Positions 8,385 to 16,322 of a stretch of DNA of 64,000 nt are shown piece by piece. The translations under genes were made by a program, and so were the position numbers. The DNA is from Roseateles oligotrophus (GTDB lineage Bacteria > Pseudomonadota > Gammaproteobacteria > Burkholderiales > Burkholderiaceae_C): the NCBI RefSeq assembly GCF_014204525.1, contig NZ_JACHLP010000002.1:248001-312000 (forward strand), in the 5' to 3' direction. Numbering within the stretch: the stretch's first letter is position 1; each line of letters begins with the position of its first letter. Under the pieces are notes generated by a model that did not search any database, had not been told where the DNA came from, and was given only the letters and a program-made list of their open reading frames with translations.

Positions 8385-8930
8385 ATGGATTCGATGATTT
8401 CCAAGCATCAGAACACGCTGTTGGAGCCAGGCTTTCCGCCGGCTTGGCGCTCGCGTTTTGGGCCGCTGTTTTCGCCCGCGAGCCTGTTGCCCGCGGCCTG
8501 GCGCAAGGAGCGTTTCGAGCCCTCGGCGCGCCGGCACACCGCCGTCATGCTGGACCTGGGGGTGGCGCGCAGCTTCGGTGCGCGGTTCTGGGGCTTGATG
8601 GGGCGCCCCCCTTTGCGCCGACTCCCCTTTTGCGAAGCCTTGCTGCTTGTCAACTGCAAAAGTGTTCACAGCTGCTTTGTGCGAGCCCCTATCGACCTGG
8701 CGTTTCTCGATGCGCAGGGGCGCGTGCTGCGCATCACGGCGGGCCTGAAACCCTGGCGGCTGGCATTCGGCCCGGCGGGCACGACTCATGTGCTGGAGCT
8801 GCCCGCAACGGCGGCGGCCGCGCACGCCCTGGCGCCGGGGTGCCAGCTGGAGATGCGGGACTGGCTGCTGGCCGCAGACGGCCTGCAGCAGCGCCGCACA
8901 GCGCCCTCCGCAGTCGAAAACAGGCCTTGA
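8385..8930 (+). CDS. DUF192 family protein
   Basis: A 181-residue protein. Residues 55-160 match the DUF192 fold: the GLMGR segment, ALLLVNCKSVHSCFVRAPID, FLDAQGRVLRI, LKPWR and VLEL. The family has no firmly assigned biochemical role. The basic N-terminal 50 residues have no evident membrane helix. It sits four bases after tadC and before the TadE-like gene, so it is probably cotranscribed with the pilus. An in-frame ATG at 8394 with better ribosome-site spacing is an alternative start. Confidence 0.85.
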   Translation: MDSMISKHQNTLLEPGFPPAWRSRFGPLFSPASLLPAAWRKERFEPSARRHTAVMLDLGVARSFGARFWGLMGRPPLRRLPFCEALLLVNCKSVHSCFVRAPIDLAFLDAQGRVLRITAGLKPWRLAFGPAGTTHVLELPATAAAAHALAPGCQLEMRDWLLAADGLQQRRTAPSAVENRP

Positions 8931-8975
8931 CCACTTGAAGCACCGGCCGCTCAGGCAACTCGGTAAGGCACAACG

Positions 8976-9860
8976 ATGAGCAAAAGAAAGTCCGTCAACA
9001 GCAGGAGAGAGCGGGGCGCAACGAGGCCGCGCGGCGCTGCCATGGTCGAGTTCCTGCTTGTTGGCGCCGTCATCACGGCGCTGGGTCTGGGCCTCTTGCA
9101 GTACAGCCTGCTGTTTCACAGCAAGAACATCGTCAACCACGCCACCTTCATGGCCGCCCGGGCAGGTGCCATCGGCCATGCCCAGCAATCCAAGATCCGC
9201 GACGCCCTGGAGAAAAATCTGCTGCCGCTGTACGGCGGTGGCCAGACTGCTGCGGAGCTGGCCATCGCTTATGGTAAGGCCAAGGCCGACGCCGCCACCA
9301 ACCTGAGTATCGAACTGCTCAGCCCCACCAAAGAGAGCTTCGACGACTTTGCCGATCCCGAACTCAAAGACAGCGTGGGCGCCGGCAAACGGGTGATCCC
9401 CAATCGCGGGCTGGCGTTTCAGGATGCCGTTCTCAAAACCCATAGCGGCCAGACCCTGCATGACGCCAACCAGATCAAGCTGCGCGTGGTCTATGGCTAC
9501 AAGCCTGCCGTGCCCTTTGTCGACCGGATGATGCTGGCCGTGATGCGCCAATTCAGCGGCGCGGCCGAACCCTTTCACCAAGCCTTGCTGGCCAGAGGCC
9601 GCATTCCCATCGTCGTCCATGTGACGCAGCAAATGCTCTCCGACGCGATCGAAGACAGCAATATCTCCAACCCGGGCAATGGCAACGGGGGCCAGCCCAC
9701 CGATCCGGGCCCGCCCAGCCAGCCCCCCGTGCCTCCCAACCCCGGCGGGCCCGGCAACCCAGGCAACCCGGCTCCACCCGACTGCCCCTGGTGGGCCAGT
9801 GAATGCCGTCCCTGCCAAGGCAACAACTGCCCGACACCGCCACCAGAAACCTGTGGATGA
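8976..9860 (+). CDS. TadE-like pseudopilin with Pro/Gly- and Cys-rich C-terminal tail
   Basis: A 294-residue protein. The N-terminus has a basic leader, then GAAMVEFLLVGAVITALGLG, which fits a TadE/TadG pseudopilin: processing site after Gly, Glu at +5, Phe at +6, followed by a membrane helix. The central domain is soluble and periplasmic. From about residue 232 a Pro/Gly-rich linker (GNGNGGQPTDPGPPSQPPVP) leads to a tail with six cysteines (DCPWWASECRPCQGNNC...C). TadE proteins normally lack such a tail. The gene lies 42 bp before the RHS toxin, whose N-terminus is likewise Cys/Gly-rich. Confidence 0.85.
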   Translation: MSKRKSVNSRRERGATRPRGAAMVEFLLVGAVITALGLGLLQYSLLFHSKNIVNHATFMAARAGAIGHAQQSKIRDALEKNLLPLYGGGQTAAELAIAYGKAKADAATNLSIELLSPTKESFDDFADPELKDSVGAGKRVIPNRGLAFQDAVLKTHSGQTLHDANQIKLRVVYGYKPAVPFVDRMMLAVMRQFSGAAEPFHQALLARGRIPIVVHVTQQMLSDAIEDSNISNPGNGNGGQPTDPGPPSQPPVPPNPGGPGNPGNPAPPDCPWWASECRPCQGNNCPTPPPETCG

Positions 9861-9902
9861 GCTGGCTCAGCCGCCTCGTCATCTTGTTTCAAGAAATTCA
9901 AT

Positions 9903-12900
9903 ATGCAATCAAGTAACTGGTTAAAGCAGCGTTACAAACTGGCACTGATCAGTCTGCCGCTGCTCCTGCTCCTTGCCCTGAGCAGCGGCGCGGCGCGCGC
10001 AGACATCCTGGTGGACCCCAGCCCCAGCTGCGACCCCAGCAAGCAGAGCTGCGTGCCGGGCAGCGGCGGTGGTGGTGGCGGCGGGGGCGGCACGCCTTGC
10101 ACGCCGGCCCGGCAAGCGCTGGGCCTGTGCACACTGCCCACCCTGCCGCCGGGAGGCGGTGGCGGCGGCGGTGGCGGCACCTGCAGCCCGCCGGGCAATG
10201 GCAACCCCAGCTGCGGCGGCGCAGGCCCGGCCTCGCAAGGCGGCGGCGGCGGGGGCGGCGTGCATGTGGGCGGGGGCAATCCCATCCACCTGATCAGCGG
10301 CAACAAATACCAGGAAGAAACCGACCTGGCCGCCCTGCCCGGTGTGCTGGGCCTGGAGCTCAAGCGCTACTACAACAGTCTGAGCAGCAACCCCGGCCTG
10401 CTGGGCGTGCAGTGGCGCATGAGCTATGAGACCGTGCTCCACGACCTGGGGCAGCAGATCCAGATCGTGCAGGCCGATGGCCGGCGCCTGAGCTTTGCCA
10501 AGCAGCCCGGCCGCAGCCTGTGCGTGAGCCCCCAGCCGGGCGACGGCCAGGTGCGCATCGAGGCGGGCACGGCCGGCCAGCTGCGCTACCACTGGCGCTG
10601 GCCCGATGGGCGCACGCTCAGCTTTGGCGGCGGCAGCCAGGGCGGGCAGCCGCTGCAAAGCATACGTGCGGCCAGCGGCGAACAAGTGCAGCTCAGCTAC
10701 AGCCCCTTGGGCGACTTGCTGAGCGTGCGCGACCCACAGGGCCGCCAGCTCAGCTTTGTGTACGGGCGCGCCGGCGCGGGCCAACGCCCGCCCTTGCTGG
10801 CCATCCAGACACCGCTGGGGCGCATCCACTACAGCCAGGACAAGCAAGGCCGGCTCAGCGAGGTGGCCTACGCCTTCGGAGGCGAGACCCGCCCCGGACA
10901 AACCGCCACAGGGGCCCGCCTGTACCACTACGAGGCCGAGCACCAGGCCGGCAACCCCTGGGCGCTCACCGGCATCAGCCTCAGGCAGCCAGACCCCCAG
11001 ACTGCGCAAGTACAAACCCAGCGCCTGGCCAGCTACGCCTACGAGGCCAGCGGCCGGGCCATACTCTCCAGCAAGGGCCAGGCGCAGCAGCGCGACGCGG
11101 CGGGTCAGGTGGTGGCGGGCACGGGCGTTGAGCAAATCAGCCTGCACTACCTCAGCCGCCCCCTGCCCACCGAAGGCCGGCCCGACCGCAGCGGCGAAGT
11201 GCAGGCGCGCAGCGTGGGCAAGACCGTGCTGACCAACAGCCTGGGGCAAAAGACCGAGCTGCTGAGCGCCGTGATCGGCGGCCAGTACCGGCTGCTGCAA
11301 AGCCTGGGGCCGGGTTGCGCGAGCTGCGGGCCGACCAATATGAGCTATGGCTACGACAGCGCAGGCCGCCTGATCCGCGCCAGCCAGCTCGACGCGCAGG
11401 GGCGGCCCTTGCAGGCCGAGCTGAGGCGCTACGACGCGCAGGGCCGCCTGGTAGAGACGGCCCGGCAGAGCTACCAGGCCGGCAAGCCCCAGTCGGCGCA
11501 GTGGTTGCAGCGCTATGCGTACAGCGACATCCGCTACGCCGACGGCAGCATGGCCCTGGGCCAGCAGCCCGCGCGCATCACCCAGCCCAGCGTCATTGCG
11601 GGCCAGACGCGCAGCACGGAGCTGGCTTACAACGCGCTCGGCCAGCTGACCCGCGTGACGGAGCGGGGCTGGAGCCCGGTGGATGCTGAGGGCAAGGAGG
11701 CGCCGGCGGCGCTGGAGCGAACCACCACTTACCGCTACACCACGCTGGCGGGCAATAGCCTGCTGGCAGAGATTGACGGGCCGCTGGCCAATGGGCCCAA
11801 GGGCTTGCCGGAGGATTCGGACATCACCCGGCTGACTTGGGATGAGAAGGGCGTGGCCATGTTGGCCTTGCAAAGACCTGGCGCTGCGCCCATGCGCATG
11901 GCCTATCAGCCTGGCAGTGGCCGGCTTGAACAGGTCGAAGACGGCGAGGGCATTTGGACCCGCTGGAGTTACGACGATCAGGGGCGCATGGCGCAACTCA
12001 GCAGCTCTGGCCCCGCTTGGGCGCGGCCCGTGGTTCGCAGCATCAGCTATGACGAGTTGGGTCGGCCCGTTGAAATGGGCGAGGGCGAGCGAGCTTCGGG
12101 CAACTATCGCCCGCTGCTGCGCCAGGCCATGGATGTGGCGGGCCGGCCGCTTTGGCGAGCCGATGCCAAGGGGGTGCTAGAAAGCTATCGTTTTGACACC
12201 GAAGGCCAGTTGCTGGAGCAGGGGCAGCGCAGCGCGCGCATGGCTTTGACCCAGCAGTACGCTTATGCGCAAGGCTATGGCCAACTCAGCAGTTTCAAGG
12301 ACAGCCGAGGCGGTGGTTTCGCCATTGATTACGGCCCTGACGGTCAGCCCCAGCGCATCACCGATTTGCTGGGCCGCAGCTTGCTGCCACTGCCCGATGT
12401 TCAGGCGGCGGCAGATCGGCCCTTGCCGGCACACGAACGCCATGACGATTTCGGCCGAAGCGTGCTGAGCCTCAGCCCGGACAGCGGGCGCCAGCTGCGC
12501 CAGTTTGATGCGGCTGATCGCATGGTGGCGGCCGTGGATGCACAAGGCCACCGGGCTGAGTACGCCTACGATCCGGGCGGACGAATTGTGACCCAGCGTG
12601 TCCGCGATTCAAGCCGCAGCCAGACCCAAACCACCATGTGGACCTATGTTGGCAGTCGTTTGGTGAGTTTGGAACATCCCGAACAAAGTGAGCGTTATGA
12701 GTATGATCTGCGCGGTTTGCGGGTGAGCAAGACCGTGACGCTCAAACTCAGTCAAGGTGAGCCCTACACCAGCCTCACACGCTACCGTTTTGATGAAGCC
12801 GGCGTCTTGCAGGCCAGCAGTCTGCCCGATGGCAGCTGGCTCTTGTATGAGCGCAATGGACAGGGGCAAGTTGTGGCCCTGAAACGCAGCCGCTTTGACG

Positions 12901-15347
12901 CCGCCTGGTTGCAGAAACTGGGGCCGGCACAAACGCTTGTCAGCGAACTGGAGCGCGACCTGGTGGGGCTGCGCCACGCAAAGAGTGGCAACGGCATCAG
13001 CACCCATGCGCTACGCAGCCGCGAGGGTGTCTTGGCGCGCTTGATCCATCGGCATCCGCAGGCCCCTAACGATGGTGCCGGCCTGGCCATGCTGGGTTTG
13101 GCGTCCGCACATGCGGCTGGCGGAGCCAAAGTCAATGAGCCGTGGTTTGACCCCTCAGCGCCGGGTGCCTGGGGGCATGCCCGCGATCCTCAAGCCCTGG
13201 TGGACAGGCGTTATTTGTGGGACGCCCAGGGCAATCTGCTGTTGGGCGCCAATCTGGGCTCGGCAGGCGAGGCCGGGCGCACGGCCGCTCAGATCGAAAC
13301 CCAGGCCTATGCCTATGACGGGCGCGACCGCCTGGTCGCCGCCGTGCGCGCTCGCGGTGCTTGGGCCCAAGGCCCCAACGCCTTGACCGAGCAGCACAGC
13401 AGCCGCTGGTACTTTGACGCTGCGGGCCGTCGCCGCTTGCAGCAAGAAGAGGTGGCGGATGCAGCCGACCTGAGCACCCAAACGCTTGCTCCTGCTTATC
13501 AGGCCGGTAGCCATCGCTGGCTAGGCACGCAGGCGGCTGCGCCTGCACAGTACAACGCCAACGGCCAAGCTACCCGCATGGGCCAGCGCAGCCTGCGCTG
13601 GGACGCCCTGGGCCGACTGCTGGAGGTGCGCGAAGCCGATGGGGTCCTGGGGGCCTACCGCTACAACCACCGGGGCGAACGGGTCGCCAAGGCCACGCCG
13701 ACGGGGCAGACCCATTTTTTGTACCAAGACCGTCTGCTGAGTGCCGAACTGGACGCCCAGGGACGCATCACCCGTCAGTATGTGTATTTGGCCGATCTGC
13801 CGATTGCCCTGATCGACAGCCCGCAGGGCTTGCCTGCGGGTGCCGGCCGAAGTGCCTTCTCGCACATGCTCCACGATGCGGCTGAGTTGCTGAGCGCCTG
13901 GCGGGCCGATTCCGAGCGCCTGGTGTGGCTGCATGCCAATCATCTCGGGGCTGTTGAGGCAGCGACGGATGAGCGGGCAAAACTCATCTGGCAGGCCGAC
14001 TATGCCGAGTTTGGAAAGGCGCGGGTCAGCCCGCGAGTTCAGGCGGGATTTGTGTTGAATCTGCGCTTGCCGGGCCAGCATTGGGATGCCGAGACCGGCT
14101 GGCACTACAACGATCACCGCTATTACGACCCCGCAAGAGGCGAGTATTTAACGCCTGATCCGCTGGGCACGCCGGACGGCCCCAATGCCTACAGCTATGT
14201 CCGCGCCAACCCCTTGCGCTTTGTGGATCCCTCGGGCCTGATCTTGTTTGCCTTTGATGGCACGGGGAATACGGAGGAGAGCAGGACGAATGTGTACTGG
14301 TTGAGGAAGGCGTACCAAGACAATGACATGAGCAAGGGTACAAATGACGCATTTCTTGCGAGAGCAGACAAGCCCTTCTACATAGAAGGCCCGGGCACGG
14401 GGGCACTCATGGATGGAGCCCTGGCCCACACCTTGCGTGATCGAATCAACACTCAGCTTGATAGGTTGGATACCTATGTCAAAGCCAAATGGCAAGACGA
14501 GTTCGTTGACAAGAAGCAGCCCTATAGCAAGGAAGCGCCGCTGAGCATCACCCTGGACATCGTGGGTTTCAGCCGCGGCGCGGCAGCGGCGCGGGACTTC
14601 AGCAACCAGATCATTGCGCGCAAGAAGGCTGACTATTTCAACAAAAAGCTGTTTGGCTACGAGGCAGAGGATTCGCGCTACAACTGCGTGGACATCCAGC
14701 TGCGTTTCATGGGCTTGTTTGACTCCGTGCTCAGCACCGCCATCGGTGACTTCAATCTCACGGTGGACGCGGCACAGTTTCAAACCGTCGCCCATGCGGT
14801 AGCGGTCAACGAACACCGGGCGATGTTTCCCCTGGAGTCGGCCATGGGCGGCACAGCGGGCCAGGTGATCGAGCGCGGCTTCATCGGCGCCCACTCCGAT
14901 GTGGGCGGTGGTTATGCGGGCGCGGGAGGCGATGGGGGCGATTTGTCCGATGTGGCGCTGAACTGGATGTGGCAGCAGGCCAAGGCCGCAGGCTTGAAGA
15001 TGGATGACTTGGCAGCGGAGCAGCGAACCGTCAGCAATCCCATCCTCCACGACGAGACCCGCGTGCTGCCCTGGGCCCTGCCTGGCATGGGGGGTTTGAG
15101 TCGCGATCGGGAGGTTCGCGTCGCTGGGCGGGAGAGCCCCGGCAAGAGCACCGATCCGGAGGGCGGTATGCGCTACGCCCTCAGCCAGAGCGGCGGCTAT
15201 ATCCGATACAACCCAGCCACCCAGGTATTCGACCCTGGCACGGGCGATACGCGTGAACAGCCTTGCTGCGGCAACCGCGCAGGTTTGGTGGACATGCAGA
15301 AATATGGGGAATGGTTGCGCAGCAATTTAGGGGTGGTGATGCAATGA
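9903..15347 (+). CDS. Secreted RHS/YD-repeat protein with C-terminal DUF2235 (Tle1-like) lipase domain
   Basis: An 1814-residue polymorphic toxin. A Sec signal peptide covers about residues 1-34, followed by a Gly/Cys-rich linker to about 125 (CDPSKQSCVPG, poly-Gly runs). A DUF6531-like start (NPIHLISGNKYQ) leads into many YD repeats. The RHS core (YYDPARGEYLTPDPLG) ends near residue 1447 with the FVDPSGL self-cleavage-type motif. The C-terminal 367 residues are a DUF2235 alpha/beta hydrolase: FAFDGTGNTEES, nucleophile elbow GFSRG with Ser1557, and GAHSDVGGGY with His1664. DUF2235 enzymes include T6SS phospholipases (Tle1), so membrane-lipid hydrolysis is the likely activity. No PAAR or VgrG region is present, unlike T6SS RHS effectors. 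The next gene overlaps by ATGA. Confidence 0.93.
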   Translation: MQSSNWLKQRYKLALISLPLLLLLALSSGAARADILVDPSPSCDPSKQSCVPGSGGGGGGGGGTPCTPARQALGLCTLPTLPPGGGGGGGGGTCSPPGNGNPSCGGAGPASQGGGGGGGVHVGGGNPIHLISGNKYQEETDLAALPGVLGLELKRYYNSLSSNPGLLGVQWRMSYETVLHDLGQQIQIVQADGRRLSFAKQPGRSLCVSPQPGDGQVRIEAGTAGQLRYHWRWPDGRTLSFGGGSQGGQPLQSIRAASGEQVQLSYSPLGDLLSVRDPQGRQLSFVYGRAGAGQRPPLLAIQTPLGRIHYSQDKQGRLSEVAYAFGGETRPGQTATGARLYHYEAEHQAGNPWALTGISLRQPDPQTAQVQTQRLASYAYEASGRAILSSKGQAQQRDAAGQVVAGTGVEQISLHYLSRPLPTEGRPDRSGEVQARSVGKTVLTNSLGQKTELLSAVIGGQYRLLQSLGPGCASCGPTNMSYGYDSAGRLIRASQLDAQGRPLQAELRRYDAQGRLVETARQSYQAGKPQSAQWLQRYAYSDIRYADGSMALGQQPARITQPSVIAGQTRSTELAYNALGQLTRVTERGWSPVDAEGKEAPAALERTTTYRYTTLAGNSLLAEIDGPLANGPKGLPEDSDITRLTWDEKGVAMLALQRPGAAPMRMAYQPGSGRLEQVEDGEGIWTRWSYDDQGRMAQLSSSGPAWARPVVRSISYDELGRPVEMGEGERASGNYRPLLRQAMDVAGRPLWRADAKGVLESYRFDTEGQLLEQGQRSARMALTQQYAYAQGYGQLSSFKDSRGGGFAIDYGPDGQPQRITDLLGRSLLPLPDVQAAADRPLPAHERHDDFGRSVLSLSPDSGRQLRQFDAADRMVAAVDAQGHRAEYAYDPGGRIVTQRVRDSSRSQTQTTMWTYVGSRLVSLEHPEQSERYEYDLRGLRVSKTVTLKLSQGEPYTSLTRYRFDEAGVLQASSLPDGSWLLYERNGQGQVVALKRSRFDAAWLQKLGPAQTLVSELERDLVGLRHAKSGNGISTHALRSREGVLARLIHRHPQAPNDGAGLAMLGLASAHAAGGAKVNEPWFDPSAPGAWGHARDPQALVDRRYLWDAQGNLLLGANLGSAGEAGRTAAQIETQAYAYDGRDRLVAAVRARGAWAQGPNALTEQHSSRWYFDAAGRRRLQQEEVADAADLSTQTLAPAYQAGSHRWLGTQAAAPAQYNANGQATRMGQRSLRWDALGRLLEVREADGVLGAYRYNHRGERVAKATPTGQTHFLYQDRLLSAELDAQGRITRQYVYLADLPIALIDSPQGLPAGAGRSAFSHMLHDAAELLSAWRADSERLVWLHANHLGAVEAATDERAKLIWQADYAEFGKARVSPRVQAGFVLNLRLPGQHWDAETGWHYNDHRYYDPARGEYLTPDPLGTPDGPNAYSYVRANPLRFVDPSGLILFAFDGTGNTEESRTNVYWLRKAYQDNDMSKGTNDAFLARADKPFYIEGPGTGALMDGALAHTLRDRINTQLDRLDTYVKAKWQDEFVDKKQPYSKEAPLSITLDIVGFSRGAAAARDFSNQIIARKKADYFNKKLFGYEAEDSRYNCVDIQLRFMGLFDSVLSTAIGDFNLTVDAAQFQTVAHAVAVNEHRAMFPLESAMGGTAGQVIERGFIGAHSDVGGGYAGAGGDGGDLSDVALNWMWQQAKAAGLKMDDLAAEQRTVSNPILHDETRVLPWALPGMGGLSRDREVRVAGRESPGKSTDPEGGMRYALSQSGGYIRYNPATQVFDPGTGDTREQPCCGNRAGLVDMQKYGEWLRSNLGVVMQ
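9979..10072 (+). repeat. 94-bp perfect direct repeat, copy 1 (leader of RHS gene)
   Basis: Bases 9979-10072 are identical to 21334-21427. The repeat encodes the end of the signal peptide and the start of the Cys/Gly linker (SSGAARADILVDPSPSCDPS and onward). The flanking coding sequence is clearly diverged, so the identity reflects recent recombination or conversion. Confidence 0.95.
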
Positions 15348-16003
15348 AGACAGGGATGACGACGATGATGAAAAAACTCTCGGTAGTGACGCTGCTGACC
15401 ACGGCCGTGTCGGCCTTGACAGGTTGTTCCGCTGCAGTAGTGAAGCTGAATCTGCGCGGCGGAGAAAACGCCAGCTATTACGCAGAGAACAAGACACCCA
15501 GAAATCTGTACGCTGTGCAAGTGGTGGGGTTGACCAATTTTGCTTACTTCGACAGCGACCAGGCTGCGAACGATTGGCGCCCCAGCCTTGCTGATCCCAG
15601 GAGTGTGCCGAACTTTGGTGGCGATAGTTTTTTCGCCGACACCGGTCACAAGGTGCCCGAGGAAGTCTTGGTCAGCTGGCGCGAGGAGTCCTCGCCCGGA
15701 GGCAAGGAAAACACAGGCGAACTCAAAGGCCCTTACCGCATCAAGATGCGTGAACGGATTCCGGCCGAGGTCTTGCGCCTGGCTCGCAAACACGGTTTTC
15801 GGGTGTCTATCGCGGTGCTGACGGGCGAGTTGCCCATACGGCTCAATTGGCAACTGGAACGTTTTCACCGGGATGTAGTACCGACTCGAACTGAGAACCT
15901 GTGCATGGGTGGTGATTGGTTCACCGACCCGAACGACAAGGTCACCTGGCACCACCATCCGGAAAACCGCTTCCCCATCTGGCCGCATTGCAAGCTGCCT
16001 TGA
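15344..16003 (+). CDS. Lipoprotein, candidate immunity partner of the RHS-DUF2235 toxin
   Basis: A 219-residue protein with a lipoprotein signal ending in the lipobox ALTGC (Cys28 when counted from the ATG at 15344; in-frame ATGs at 15356 and 15365 are alternatives). The gene overlaps the toxin stop by ATGA, the tight coupling expected of an effector-immunity pair. Lipid-modified periplasmic proteins are the usual immunity partners of Tle-type lipases, since the toxin acts from the periplasm. The mature part has no catalytic motif I recognise; its strand-rich pattern around PEEVLVSWREES is only loosely like known immunity lipoproteins. Function is inferred from position. Confidence 0.75.
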   Translation: MKTGMTTMMKKLSVVTLLTTAVSALTGCSAAVVKLNLRGGENASYYAENKTPRNLYAVQVVGLTNFAYFDSDQAANDWRPSLADPRSVPNFGGDSFFADTGHKVPEEVLVSWREESSPGGKENTGELKGPYRIKMRERIPAEVLRLARKHGFRVSIAVLTGELPIRLNWQLERFHRDVVPTRTENLCMGGDWFTDPNDKVTWHHHPENRFPIWPHCKLP

Positions 16004-16028
16004 GCGAAGGCGTTTTGTCGCCTCGTAG

Positions 16029-16054
16029 GTCGGTTTAGCGCAGCGTAACCCGAC
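16029..16054. repeat. REP-like palindrome
   Basis: GTCGGTTTAGCGCAGCG followed by TAACCCGAC forms an imperfect palindrome whose two halves pair around a GCGCAGCG centre. I recognise this as the widespread dispersed GTCGGGTTA...TAACCCGAC element found between genes in many Proteobacteria. It lies between the lipoprotein gene and the next toxin cassette. Confidence 0.65.
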
Positions 16055-16082
16055 ACATCGTTTCGGTGATCAGAAATTCAAT

Positions 16083-16322
16083 ATGCAAACAAGTAACGGG
16101 TTAAAACAACGCTACAAGCTACTACTGAAATTGTCCGGCCTGCTGCTGAGCCGAGGCCTGCTTGTCAGTCTTGGGCTGTTCGCAGGCGTCGCGCAGGCCG
16201 ACATCCTTCCCGGTGGAGGCCTCAGCTGTGAGCTCAAGAGTCAGCGCTGCGCAGCAGGCACAGGGGGCAGTGGGGGCAAGCCGCCCACAGAGCGGCCCGT
16301 GGAGGACTGGCCGTGCCTGTGA
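16083..16322 (+). CDS. Small secreted leader-like protein, paralogue of the RHS N-terminus
   Basis: A 79-residue protein that starts like the RHS toxin (QTSNGLKQRYKL versus QSSNWLKQRYKL), with a signal peptide, then ADILPGG and a Cys/Gly linker (SCELKSQRCAAGTGGSGG). It stops where the RHS protein continues into its repeats. The 17 bases before and across the start (16072-16088) are identical to those of the RHS gene (9892-9908). Its end overlaps the GTG of the next gene. It is either a detached leader left by recombination or a small secreted protein in its own right; the sequence cannot decide. Confidence 0.6.
   Translation: MQTSNGLKQRYKLLLKLSGLLLSRGLLVSLGLFAGVAQADILPGGGLSCELKSQRCAAGTGGSGGKPPTERPVEDWPCL

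Noticed and set aside
9903-15347. T6SS RHS effector
   Set aside because: No PAAR, VgrG or adaptor (DUF1795/DUF4123) sequence is present and the N-terminus is a Sec signal peptide.
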